From positions 1,485,907 to 1,549,906 of the forward strand of contig CAJINV010000009.1 in assembly GCA_905178155.1 (NCBI GenBank): a stretch of 64,000 bases of DNA, read 5' to 3'. The stretch comes from Amoebophrya sp. A120. Lineage: Eukaryota; Sar; Dinophyceae; Syndiniales; Amoebophryaceae. This document shows positions 11,778-23,430 of this stretch, piece after piece. Each line of letters begins with the position of its first letter. Within the stretch, counting starts at the first letter, position 1. The translations under genes and the position numbers were made by a program. The notes beneath the pieces are model-generated. The model made no database searches. It worked only from the letters and a program-made list of their open reading frames with translations, and had not been told where the DNA came from.

Positions 11778-14700
11778 ATGGCTGCCGCCGTGAGTAGCCA
11801 GCAGCCGCTAATCGGCGGCGGTTCCGCGGGCGCGTCCTCGTCGCTGCAGGTGCCCGTCCCGCAGCCCCAGAATGGAGGCGCGCAGAATGCGACCTCCCCT
11901 ACCTCTAAAGCGAGTACGCCGTCCAACGCGGCGACCAATCCGCAACGCATAATGGACAGCCAGTGGTTCATTGACCCGAAGCGCGCGAAGCAGCTCATCG
12001 AGTTCGTGGGCTTGAAGGGGCAACTGAAGCCGTTCGGGTCCTACACCTCCGGGTTGATCACCAAAACGTCCGACCTCGACGTGATGTATGAACGCCACGA
12101 ATCGGAACAGCACATCATTCCGGTACAGATTTTGCAGAAGTTTATGGAGGCCCTAGGAAAAGCGGGGTTCGTCAACTTTGTCACGGTCTTCCAGGCACAA
12201 CTACCGCTGCTGAAACTCGCGGACCGCCACGGCGTGGACATTGACATCATCGTCGACAACCAGCTGGGCTACCGAAATTCCGTGCTGATGGGGTCCTACG
12301 CGCGGATGGACCGCCGCGTGCCCGAATTCATCCGCCGGGTCAAGTGCTTCGCGAAAAGGTTCGAAATCGTCGGTAGTACTGACGGACACTTGAACAGCTA
12401 CGCGTGGACCCTGATGGCCATCTACTACCTGATGAAAGCCATGCCGGCGCCGCTGGTACCCAACCTGCAAGCGCTCGCGCAGGACGACCCAAGAGTGGAA
12501 AAAAAGTACATGCTTCCTTTTATATATTCTTCTACTAAGTACAAGTAGTAGTTCATACGAAAAATATTAAATCTTTCTCTTATTGAAACTTTCCACTGAT
12601 TTTTGCCGGCTGCGCTGTGAAAAAGTCGGTGTTCCGAAGTGAGTCGTCGCAGGGACGCAAAATTTGTATTCTGGTGCATGAAATTCAATTTGCAGGTACA
12701 TCAAGGACGGTCGTTGGGGCGCAGACCGGGAGTGGAACGTGACTTTTTTCACGGAGATCCAGAAAATCCCGCCATCCGCCAACACTCGGGCGACTACCGA
12801 GCTTCTGGGCGAGTTTTTCGAGTACTACTCCCACAAATTTGACTGGGATAAGAAGTGCGTGTCCATTCGGCTCGGGTTGACGCCGCACGACAGTCAGACC
12901 GGAGCGGACCGGAGCCAACTGGACCCTTACATCACAAACCCGAAGGACCAGAGCGGCTGGTACGTAGAGGACCCCTTTGATTTGTGTCACAACTTGGCGG
13001 GAAACGTCACCGCACGGGGGAAGGAGCGGATCATGACTGCATTGAAAAACGCAAACAACGAGATTCGGGCGCGCGGACCGGCCAGACTCGAAGAGGCGCT
13101 GAACAACGTACTTGGAATTTTTGGCTTCCTATATTGAATATTTGTAGTGGTGCTGTGTCGGGCTCGGGTCTTTATGTTTTTGTAGCGATTTTTTCTTCTC
13201 GCGACTACCTAAAAGGACAGATCGCGCTGCAGTATCTTCTCATGACTTTCATCATGCAAATCTAAAGGATAAAGATTTGGAAAATATTTGTGATATTTTG
13301 TTCCTGAAGCTGAAAAAGAAGATGGAGAAGAAAATGAACAAGATCTGTGAAAAAAAAACAGCTCTGTCCGCTCTCCTGGCGAGCCGCGGCCTTGTTCATG
13401 AAGTGCCGGGTAAATCTGGAAAAAGTCACGGAGGAGCAGTTTCGCGAGGCGTTCGCGGAAATGAAATTTGACGACGAGGTGATTTTGTGGTGGCCATCGA
13501 ACCGGCCACAAACGAGCCCAATCATGGATGCGTTTCTCCAATTTAGGTCGGATCACGACCGAAAAAGGGCACACACGAAATCGGAGTCCTACGTAGGACA
13601 GTGGCAAATACGGCTGCTGTACTGCTGCTGCGCCGTGCTGAAAGACGTACTTATTTTATACTTTGGTTTTCTCCTTGAGATCATGAATGTTTTTGGCTTT
13701 TGAAGAGGACGAGGACCAAGAGCAGCTGCAGCTCGCAGGCTTGTTTATTGGATGTTTTGTTGATAGGACGCAAACGCATAGACGTTCGAATTTTTCGATT
13801 CATCGATTGAAGGACAAAAACCGATTTCTTCCAGGCGTACAAAGACAACGACAACCACCTGCAACGGGTGACTGTGAACCCCGCCGCCCGGCAGTCGGGT
13901 CTCCACGTAGACAACCCGGTGATTCCCTCGATCAAGCAAGCCTTAGCCCCGTTCACCGGTGACCCGAGGCAGAAAAACTTTCAGGCGCTCCGGCACCTGT
14001 ACTTTATCTCGCAGAATTCGCAGCACCTCCTAGCCCCAGGATCGGTCGACAACTTGGAGTACGCACCGGAGGGGGAGTCCCGCGTGGCCGCGACGGATAA
14101 GCTCGGCTCGAACATGTCTACGGTGGCGTACCTGTTGGGCAACATGGACGCGAACTTTCTGGAACACTTCCTCCAGGACCCGAGAAACGGCCAGCTGATT
14201 AACACATTGCAAAAGTATCAATCTACAACTCAGATGTGATACAGATTTTTGCTGTTGCGAATGCAATTTTATTCAATTTGCTACGTAGTTTGGGTTCTTG
14301 TGATTTTTGCACTCTCTATACAACTAGTTGAGTCCAGAAAAGGCCAGCGCATGTCTTAGTCACATCGGGAGATGATCCTATAGCTTCATTGTCGATTTCG
14401 CGATATATTTCAGGTTGTACGACCTATTCGTGCGCAGAAGAAATCACGAGGGTCGCGGCGCTGCGACCACACCCATCGGGCCCCCCGGTCTCAACAAGGA
14501 TGCAGGAGACCCAGCAGCAAATGAGCTGGACACGGCGAGCGGGAGCGCAAATGCCGCGCCCGGCGGCGGCTCATCCCCACAGGGGAATGCCGCAAATGGA
14601 ACGGGTGCACAGAGCCGGAAGCAAAGTGTAGACCCGGACGCGAATCAGATGTTGACTCAAGCACAGATCGAGCTGGACGCGATGGATGCACTGCAAATGT

Positions 14701-17146
14701 CCAGTAACAACAAAGAATACCAGCCGCCGCAGGGGGCCCCCGCGCATTCCGTTGCTCCACCTGGAGCTGCGACGCCAGGCATGATGCACGCAAATACAAC
14801 AACTTCGGTGCCCCGCGCAATTCCACCGGCGCAACAAGGAGGTCAACATCTCAACACCAGTAACCCCGCGGTACTAAACGGCGGAAAAGGTGGTGGACCA
14901 CTGCCACAGAATCAGCAGCAAATGCTGGAAAATCAGCATGCACAGCAGCAACAGCACTCAGGCACGAACGGCAACCGGCCACCGGCGACCACGCAGTCCT
15001 CGCACAGCAACTTGGGCACCCCGACCGGAAATCAAGGACACCAGCCAGTGGGGACGAACAATCAACAAGTCCAACCGCAGCAGCAGCGCAGTCCGCAGAA
15101 CAATAATAACATGCAGGGGGACTCGTCCAGCTCCACCGCACCGTATCCGCGGGACGGCGCCGGGAAAGGCGGGGTGAAAACGATGCACCAACTCGGCGAG
15201 ATGATCTTCCATGGACTTCACGCCTATATCCCGAACCTGGGGACGTCGGTGCCGAAACCTTTCGTGGAGGAAACCGTGCGAAGTCTGGACAATTACGATG
15301 CCGAAGAACTGAGAAGAAGACTGCAAACGGTGTCATGATTTTTTCAAATTATCGGTCGACGTAAGGAGCATGTTGAAAACTACTACGGTGAGTGACGCGC
15401 GAAGAATGGCTTGTAGTGCTTAGATAGAAAGTCCTCACTGCAGCTCATGACAAAAATGCGGTGTGTCACAACGTAACAAAAGCGCGAACATATTACAACC
15501 ATGCTGTTTCTGACAAGAAGATTTTTTTTGCAAAAATACATGAAAAGCGCAAATATACAACACGCAGATTCAATCGATCGCCATGAAGCACAAGTCGTAC
15601 ACCCCTTCGATTTCGAGCAAAGTTAACGGCGGAAAATCTGGCAGTAATCAGAAATTGTTGTTTGACTCCTGGGTCAATTCCGTTGTCGCAGATTGGGAAA
15701 CTGCGAGAGTATATTTGTTGCCTGACTTTTGTAATTTCAAATGCAGTTACAGTTTACTTTCTTGAAGATGTGCATGTGCTTGCACATTTCTTTGTAGAGA
15801 CTTGTCATTGATATTGTCCTCTTTCCTGCTGTGTGCAATGATTTTAATGCGAAATTATAAAGCAATCACTATCACACAACAGGCCCGTCATCCTGATGCC
15901 GCTGCTGTGGACTCGAAGCGCGAAGTTGCGCCCACGATCATCAGCAGCAGTGCCCAGATGGCGTCGCAGATGCTGGAAAAGGCGACACAGCAGGTCGGCA
16001 ACCAACCCTCCAACCGCGATGGCGGACAGCCGGGGGGAAACCAGCCCTTTCTGACCGAACAGCAGATGATCGCTTTTCTGAAGCAGCTATCAAATGTAAA
16101 AATGTCTGGGTCTGGAAGATTGCAACTTGTGATGCTGCCTTTCGATTCCAAAAAAATCTGTATTGCATGAGCAGCAAAGGGAATGTACATGTAGTTTTTG
16201 CGTACGCGGAGAGGGCATTTGTCATGCGGAATATGCATCAAGAAGCCCTCAAAAGATCTGTGATGCTAGGGCACGCATCACAGACGTCATGGCTCATGCA
16301 AAACGTGCATGACAAGTCTCAAAATTTTCCAGACCCAGACACTTTTACACTTGATAACAGCATCCGAACCTTGTGACCGCGGCCGCTGAGAACCCAAGCT
16401 TGGTCGCCAGCTTCATGGGCCCCCACCAGAGCAAGCGAGCGGAGGAGATCGTGGAAAGCCTCGTGAATCAGCAAAGCGACAGCGAAATGAACACGAACGC
16501 GCCCGTATCGTAAAGAAAAATCCCCCCTCCCCATATCGAAAAGGTATGTTTGCGAAGATTTGTGTTGCTGATTTGAGGTCACAAATCACATTTGTCTTCC
16601 AAGAAGACAAGGGCAGAAGCTTCCACCCCATTACTGAAGCGATTTGTCATGCTGTTGGGCCTAAAACTGAGCCGCTTGCCATGCTGAACAACTAGACCCA
16701 TACGCCCCTGCCTAGCCTGGGGATCTGGCCGCAATGCCCCTCTGCAATACAGACCTGATTTGTGTATCCAAATCCAGCATCAGAAGTTTCGTTTTGATAT
16801 GGGGAGGGGGGATTTTTCCTTTTGATAGCCCGGTTCCTGGGAGCAGCGCAGCACGACCCCCCAACGGGGGATAGTCGCGGGCGGGCAACAAGGCCCACCG
16901 GGGGTCCCCGGGGGCGGGGGTCCCGGAATGAACGCTTTGCCGAAAAACGGCACGGTGCCACAGGTGCTGCGCAGGCCCGAAAATGCGGGACCAGGAGTCA
17001 ATGTGAATGGAGCGGCAGGCGGCGGCCCAGGAAACCAGCAACGGGGAGGCCCCGCTGCGCAACAGCAGTCTGCGGATCGGTCTGCATCGCTCAACCAGAC
17101 CCCGGACGTAGCACCCCCACCACCGCCTCCGCTGCAGTTTCAGTAA
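11778..17146 (+). CDS. Non-canonical poly(A) polymerase / terminal uridylyltransferase-like protein, 8 exons, 1113 aa
   Basis: Exons 11778-12505, 12696-13107, 13362-13592, 13835-14214, 14414-15329, 15883-16095, 16361-16504 and 16829-17146 close to 1,114 codons. The nucleotidyltransferase core has FGSYTSGLITKTSDLDV (GS at 87-88, metal-binding D99 and D101) and a third acidic strand VDIDIIVD (D154/D156). The helical NSYAWTLMAIYYL and, in exon 2, a PAP-associated domain (LLGEFFEYYSHKFDW; YVEDPFDLCHNLAGNV) follow. This layout fits Cid1/GLD-2/TUTase enzymes, which add untemplated A or U to RNA 3' ends. The C-terminal half is Gln/Asn/Gly/Pro-rich low complexity, probably for RNP or granule association (inference). 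The last two introns are introners IE4 (A) and IE5 (B). The 553-bp intron 15330-15882 might hide a further small exon. Confidence 0.85.
16088..16356. mobile_element. Introner element IE4 (family A2), in the PAP-like gene
   Basis: 269-bp element from TATCAAATGTAAAAATG to TTTTTACACTTGATA. Flanks are GCAGC (16083-16087) and ACAGC (16357-16361), one mismatch. GT-AG splicing would use a GT inside the left repeat (intron 16096-16360), leaving three extra codons compared with the empty site. Exact excision would need a CT-AG intron. The interior matches IE2. Confidence 0.85.
16506..16827. mobile_element. Introner element IE5 (family B), in the PAP-like gene
   Basis: 322-bp element. The left end is TATCGTAAAGAAAAATCCC continuing as CCCTCCCCATATCGAAA, and the right end is its inverted repeat (GATATGGGGAGGGGGG, then ATTTTTCCTTTTGATA). 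It is flanked by GCCCG at 16501-16505 and 16828-16832. The predicted GT-AG intron is 16505-16828, phase 0. Family B shares only the TATC...GATA tips with family A. The interior is the reverse complement of IE6. Confidence 0.9.
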
Positions 17147-20100
17147 ACGTCTGCATATTAGAGACAAAGATAAACAACAAGCTTGCTGCTGCAGCAAGCT
17201 TGGTCTCTATTCGCAGAGGGTACAGCAGATGAATCATCTGCGGAATTTCCTCGAAGTTGAGTACTACAGGAAAAACGGATTTGGCATTTCTAAGATTCGA
17301 GTGTGTCGCTCCTATGGGAGGACGCACGCACGCGACAAAAAAAAGTACAAAAATCTCAATTTGGCATTTATGTTGTTTTCGCGCACGCACAGTATACTCT
17401 TTCTATTTTTTATTCCACGAATTTCTTTCACTGAATCTTTATCTTTTCTACTACTGCTACAAGGCTTATTTGTTCTGCTACAAGGCTTTTTGTTCTCTCT
17501 CTACTTACTCTGTTACTTACTTACTGCTTTCGAAGCTGTAGAATTCCGGATGAGCGGCCCGAATTTTTCTCGCTAGTCAAACTTCGCTTGGCTATGCATT
17601 GTTTATCGAGGAGATTCGCTCATCCGATGTTTGTTTGATGAATTTTAAAGCACGAGAAGCGAATGTTGATCATTTGTTTTACTGGCAAGCACGGGGTGAA
17701 AACGCTATCGTTTTAGGAGCGGTAGAGGAACGGCGACTCCATGCGATACTGCCATTTTTTAAAAGCCGTTAGGGAAGGAAACTATCGACATTGAACACAG
17801 ACACGAAAAATACCGCCGCAGTGCTTTCTACTTTGCGACTATAATGCGGCAGTGGTACCATAATCAACGCGTCACATGATACAGGCGAATGAACCATGGT
17901 AATGAAACGCGAGAAAATGCCCTTTACTCGTATATAAGATGATGAAATAAGTAAAAAAGTTATATCTCCTGCGCCGTGTGCTGAGGAAGTCAACACCTTA
18001 CGCTAATCGGCTAGCTCATCTGCACTTATTTTGTACAAAAAAAATATATCTTTCTAGAAGACGGGCGGCAGACGCAGACACGCAATGACTATGGGGAATA
18101 ATGGGGACTGAAATAACGAACCAAACTTTTACCCTTTATGGTGTAGAGATTCATTTGATCTAACAACATTTTTCAACCAGTAAAGTTTTCCGCAGGAACT
18201 ATTCCTCTTCACCACCCGCCCTGTTAGGTAAGGAAATAGCTGACAACGCAAATCAGAGGACTCCGCTGTTGTCAACACCATGTATGATCTACTATCGAAA
18301 AGTTATCTACACTTCGTACGTCGACCGGCGCAAGAGCTAGTGCAGTGGTGGTGTAAAATAAATTCCAGCGCCAGCAAAGGAGCATGTAATTTCAGTGCTT
18401 GAATATCATCGAAAGATATACACTCCGAGTACAAAATTCTATCTGTCGTTGAACGATTGTTGTGTCAATGTCAGATTTTCTCAAATTTTGTGCTAGTAGA
18501 ATACAGTACGAATCAAGAGATCAGACAGCCGCGGCTTGGATAAAGGCGTTCGGATTATATGACTCCAGATTTGTCGTGGCGCAAGAGGGGGTTGACGAAT
18601 CCAGGTCTCTCGCAGGCCAGTTAGATTCGTGTGGAGTAGAAGAATTTTTCTTCTCATTCATCCAAGAAAAAAAAGAACTGGGATGCTCAGCCATGGTATG
18701 CGTGCATTTTTGGAGTTGTTGCACCGCATCGGAAGCTTCCTTCCAGAGGTCCTTTTCTCCGAGGCACGGATACTGGGCGGTCCGCCCCAGAAAAAAACTT
18801 TTGAAGACGTTTCTTACCGCACTAGAAAACAGCTCTGAAATCTCGTCGATATCAGCTGCGAGCCTATTCCACCTTCATATGTTTTTTACTGATTCGATAC
18901 ATTCGCAAAAATAGAAGTAAGATGATATCTCGAGAATGCCTCTTTTTTGCATTATGAAAAGTGTAGACATCATCGAACAAGTTTATCTTCGAGAAGAAGC
19001 ACTTTTTAAAAGTCTAGTAGAGATATAGGTATTCGGACGAGTTTAGTCTCGAAGAAAGATCAAGCAGAAAGCTCTTTCTTCATTCTCTATCTAAAGTACG
19101 CCGCACTATCGATGTTTCGTAGAACAATCTCTATCGTGGCCAAAAATCGAAAAATCCTTCCACAGCACTGGAGTCATTTCCTCATACTACAACAGAAACG
19201 ATTCTTTTGTACTATAAGAAATAGAATTTCTCGTCTTAAATTGGTTCTCTGAAAAATATTTTTATGATTTACCATTTTCTAGCGGCTATTTGAAACAAAA
19301 GAGATGGCGCTGAAATGTGTTGAAGAACTCGTGGGTATGTCTTGAAAAGCAATACAAGCGGCTTCTTGTTAACATTTCTGTCCATTCAATATTCCAAGCA
19401 GTGATTTGAAAATGAGTAAATGCAAAAAAATGCGACTTGCGACGATGATGGGAGCTATGTAGTAGCTCCTGGTCTATCATTGTCTCTCTGTTGCAGCTTT
19501 GCGCCATCAGAATTTATGATGTAGGAAAACCAGCTCTGAAGTGTGTAGTGGTCGGGAAAACCAAATTTTCCACTTGCCAACAAACGTACCGGAGAAATGG
19601 TAAGATATTTTGGTCAGCTGAAAGAATGTTATCTTCGGAAAGAAGAACGCGAACGGAACGGCAAAGAGAAAAGAAATCCCATGTAGTCTTTTTTGCAAAT
19701 GTGTTTGTTCTGTGTGACGTTGCTCCCGTTCCTTGCGTTCAAAAATGACAAAAAGGCACTCAATTTCGCAAGACCCAGAGCCGCTCCTTCCTAAAAAAAT
19801 GGATCGAAAAATTTCAAACGTCCATGCGAGATCCTTTTCGTCGAAGCCGAAAATTACAGGAGCTCCATCTACTAGAGAATGCCTTTTGCACGTTCTGCGA
19901 TCGATCCGTTATGTAGAAGGCAATTTCCAGTAGGCCGCAAGATCCGAATTTCTATTACGATTTCAGCTTTCAAGTGTTTTCCGCAGGTTTTGTAGGTTTC
20001 CTATTCCTTCCTACATGACGAAATCAATATTTTTCAAATAGCACTACGTCGAGGAGCCTCTATAATTGTGGTTCTCTCATTCAATATTTTCCGTTTCCAT

Positions 20101-20157
20101 TCTATTTTTTTGATTCAAATAACTCAAAGAAAGAGGAAAGCGGCAAGCAACAGCATA
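17147..20157. other. 3.0-kb gene-poor stretch
   Basis: AT-rich with many short runs. The longest frame (18462-18914, +, 150 codons) begins with ATG but has no recognisable domain, no splice-linked neighbour and ordinary spacer composition, so I do not call it a gene. No RNA gene or array was seen. Residual HindIII-like palindromic text near 17180-17205 (AAGCTTGCTGCTGCAGCAAG) is a 20-bp near-perfect inverted repeat just after the PAP-like stop and may be part of its 3' UTR. Confidence 0.45.
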
Positions 20158-22542
20158 ATGTGTGTAGAAACTTCGATCGTGTCCTGGTCGCATGGAAGCG
20201 GGGGTCGCATCCACGCTAGCAAGAGTGCACCGCGCATGTGCAGCTTTGCAACACGTAGCACGGGACCGCTGCAATGGTTGTTTCTGTTATCGCATGTTGT
20301 TGGCAGCACTGTTTCGCGAGCCGCTCCGGAGCAAATGACGATGGGGACATCATCTGCACGCGGAGCTGTGCCGACAAAGCGAAAATCCACAAGCGCTGAC
20401 CGAACGACCACCAGGCAGTCAGCATCCGCCGGAAGTCGTGCTGTTACAAGAAGCTCAGAGCACCCTGAGCCGGCGTCCACAGCCTCTCACACTCTGATCT
20501 CCGCCTCCCGCCTTCAAGAAGAAGATAGATTTCGAAAGGCGCCGGAGCAACTTTTCGGGGCCGAAGACCACATCGTCTACGAGTTTCTCCAAAAGGTGCT
20601 AAAATACAAGGGAGGGCCGAGATTGGTGAACGACGAATCTAACGAAATTTGTGCCGTTTGTCACGATCGTCCCTTGGTTGAGCAACAAAAAATGTTGGCT
20701 CCAGGGAGCGCGGTATCGGGGGATGACGTAAGCGCGGCTCTTGCAGCACGCATGCGAACACTGGAACTACATGCTTCCCACTGCGAGGTCAGTGCCATGA
20801 AAGAACCATTGCGGCCGAAGATTCATATTCATTTTTGTGGCCATGCCGTGTGCGACGGTTGCGCAGCGGAGGAAAAGAGAAGGCAAGCGGAAGGGAAACA
20901 GCAACAGAAGTGTTTCTACTGCTCTGCGGGCTCGGAGCGAGACATGCTACCGATGCAGCGAACCGAGATGTTGCAGAGGGAGTGGCCAGTAACATCAAGC
21001 GAGCAGGTTCATCATCCACGGAGTCGACGCGGTGGAGGTGTGCGAACTGCAAACGAAAGAAGTGTGGCGTCCTGGTCGAGTGATGATCTTCCCGCTCCGA
21101 ACGGCAGTTGCAGCAGCGGTGATGAAGCTTGTCCTGAAATGCATGGCGAGAGGAGCCACGACGATCAAGCGAGAAAGACTGCTTGCAGGTCACACTGCCC
21201 GAAATGGCTGAAGCACCCTGCACTTACCGTCGCGGAGGTCGAGAAACGCTTCTTGTCTAAATTTCTTCACCCTGTTCGCGCTCGTGTTGGGACGAGGCAG
21301 GCTCTTCAGCCAGAGAAGTTGTCTGACACGGATCGGGCGGAGTTGTGGAAACGACTGGAGACGTACATGGAAAGGCAGAAGAAAGAGTGGACAGCATTTC
21401 TCAGGAAAGAGGTCCACAGACGCGGACAGCACGGTGGCAAGGACCTCATGTACAAAATTCTAAACGAGGGACCCAATGCGCAGGCTGACCTGCAAACAAC
21501 GATTTTCGTACGGCACCAGGCAATGCTGAAAAAGGTATTGGAAAACGAAGCAGAAGCCCTTCACTGGGTCTTGCAAATGCTCATCAAAAACGGAAGCCGA
21601 CCACGTGGCGGACCGACCGACCATTTGGCGTCCCTAACCGCCTTGGTGACTCGCATGGGACTCGCGGAGACGATGCCATTGCACGTCGCGCGGTGCATGT
21701 GCCTGCCGATGTATTGCGCGGCACACGTATATGTGGCCGCACGCGAAGGTGACCCCTGTGCCGGAGTTTTCTTCCCTCTCGCGTGCGATGTATCTCAGGC
21801 GTTATTGATCTCCTACGTCGGTCTGGATTGGTTTAATCACCTAAGCGTGTCGGCAGGACCTTGCGAAGTGTTTTTGCCTATGCTCGTCACTATTGCCTTG
21901 GCGAGTGGGTGCTGCACATCGATGCGGAACAATTTTGTCCCACCTCTCACACGAGCCGAGGAGTTGTCGATGAGGGGCCAACACTCCGTCAGAACTACAG
22001 AATTGGCACAAACTTCGGAGGAAAATGCGCCTGCAAACGAAGAACGCGATGCTGTCGCCGTGTGTCTCGATAGACTTCCAATGCTGCTTCCCTGCTATCG
22101 GTGCCTGCGTGGACCGCGCCTCATGGCGCCCTACCACCGCCTGCGTGCTCTCCTGCGCCAGTCAAGGGAAGAGCCGAGGCGCAGAGAGTTGTTTGCACGA
22201 AGACGTGCTAGGGAACGAGGAGGTGAAGAAGAGATGACAGGGGGCACGATGTCGGATGATGCGGATGACGTCGAAAGGCCTGCTCCCGTCTATGCGCTTG
22301 AAGAACAAGACGCCATCGACAAATTGCGGGACGCCTTGTCTGTTCGGCGGAATCGCGATTTTCGGCGGGAGCTGCGAGAAGACAAGAACTTTGCTGCCGT
22401 GGAGATGTACGTGACAAAAATAGCCAGAAGGAACGGGACTTCAGTGGCCAGGTTGCTGCCTCTGGATGACCTTTTCGCACTCAATTTGCTCGAGGACCTA
22501 CACTACGCACTTCGCTGGAAAGACGAAACTGCACCAAGATGA
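20158..22542 (+). CDS. RING-finger protein with hydrophobic segments, candidate E3 ubiquitin ligase, 794 aa
   Basis: The frame is open upstream to a GTG at 20068, but the first ATG is at 20158, with another at 20236. A C3HC4 RING is visible: C165-x2-C168, then an unusually long loop of 58 residues, then C227-G-H229-x2-C232-x2-C235 and C252-x2-C255. A hydrophobic stretch at about 38-50 (LQWLFLLSHVVGS) may be a signal sequence. Two further segments at about 536-556 and 571-585 could cross a membrane. The middle is basic and helical, and the end is Arg/Glu-rich. By RING family logic the protein would recruit an E2 and ubiquitinate partners, perhaps at an endomembrane (inference). Single exon; no close homologue recognised. 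Confidence 0.7.
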   Translation: MCVETSIVSWSHGSGGRIHASKSAPRMCSFATRSTGPLQWLFLLSHVVGSTVSRAAPEQMTMGTSSARGAVPTKRKSTSADRTTTRQSASAGSRAVTRSSEHPEPASTASHTLISASRLQEEDRFRKAPEQLFGAEDHIVYEFLQKVLKYKGGPRLVNDESNEICAVCHDRPLVEQQKMLAPGSAVSGDDVSAALAARMRTLELHASHCEVSAMKEPLRPKIHIHFCGHAVCDGCAAEEKRRQAEGKQQQKCFYCSAGSERDMLPMQRTEMLQREWPVTSSEQVHHPRSRRGGGVRTANERSVASWSSDDLPAPNGSCSSGDEACPEMHGERSHDDQARKTACRSHCPKWLKHPALTVAEVEKRFLSKFLHPVRARVGTRQALQPEKLSDTDRAELWKRLETYMERQKKEWTAFLRKEVHRRGQHGGKDLMYKILNEGPNAQADLQTTIFVRHQAMLKKVLENEAEALHWVLQMLIKNGSRPRGGPTDHLASLTALVTRMGLAETMPLHVARCMCLPMYCAAHVYVAAREGDPCAGVFFPLACDVSQALLISYVGLDWFNHLSVSAGPCEVFLPMLVTIALASGCCTSMRNNFVPPLTRAEELSMRGQHSVRTTELAQTSEENAPANEERDAVAVCLDRLPMLLPCYRCLRGPRLMAPYHRLRALLRQSREEPRRRELFARRRARERGGEEEMTGGTMSDDADDVERPAPVYALEEQDAIDKLRDALSVRRNRDFRRELREDKNFAAVEMYVTKIARRNGTSVARLLPLDDLFALNLLEDLHYALRWKDETAPR

Positions 22543-23430
22543 GGAGCAATTGACGAGATTCTTGGCGAAGAATAGTATTGAAAAGCAGCCATCTTGATTC
22601 ATTTATCGCTGTGATGTGAAAGTTAGGTACCTGAGTATAGAAAATAAAGTGAAACTCATTGACATGAAATCCGGAATGGTCGATGAGTCAATGATTACTA
22701 TGGAGCGCCATTTGCTGGAGGGCGGGAATCAATCAATTTCATTGAGTCCGCCGATTTAGATAAGAGGTAGTAGCGATGCAGTCACAACGCTAACCTCAAC
22801 AAATCCAATTGTTTGTCTGTGTAAGATGCTCCTTTTGCGCACTTCGTTAGGCGACCTTTTGCGGGTCGGCCACATCTGTTTTTGAGAACTCACTGAAGAT
22901 GGGCTGAAACCTTCAGAGAAAGGGAAGAGCTTCTATTTCAGCTGCTAAATAAGAAATCGCGGAACTGCTAAAAGATGGATGTCTCTGATAGAAAACATTG
23001 GATATTAGCTTCTGTGTTCCTTGTACTTGTTTTCGCTCGTTTTCGACAGACTTGGATCAGTTTTTGTTGATCTAGGTTGTTTCTTCCTCAGCGATATAGG
23101 AAAATGCTGGGGATCGAATGGCGATCCGAAAAATGGACAAAGTGAAGCGCAAAAGAGCCTCTCAAACAGGATGCAGGAGTAATGATATCGCTAGCTCATT
23201 GCTTATAGTGATAGTCATGCTCATTCGAAACTTTGGAATCTGGGCCGTTATTGATCTACCCCTACCAGGACGATTCTTCGTGAAGTGAGCGGTTCCGCAG
23301 ACACTACCTCGACTCAATTTTTTTTTCCGTGTTTCATCTGTGGCCTTTTATCTGTGTACACCCACTGAAACGGCACCTCGTGTTTCTACCGCAGTTAGCA
23401 GATCCACAAAGAACACTAGCACTCGCACCC
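22543..23430. other. Intergenic, no gene seen
   Basis: About 0.9 kb of AT-richer sequence between the RING gene and the MSS51-C-like gene. A frame open from 23329 runs into the next gene but has no ATG before 23431, so it is read as leader. Confidence 0.5.

Noticed and set aside
17180-17205. Inverted repeat after the PAP-like gene as a bacterial-type terminator
   Set aside because: It is a palindrome in a eukaryotic 3' flank without a T-run; no basis for a terminator call.
18462-18914. 150-codon + frame in the 17-20 kb spacer
   Set aside because: No domain, signal peptide, conserved-looking motif or splice partner; length is possible by chance.
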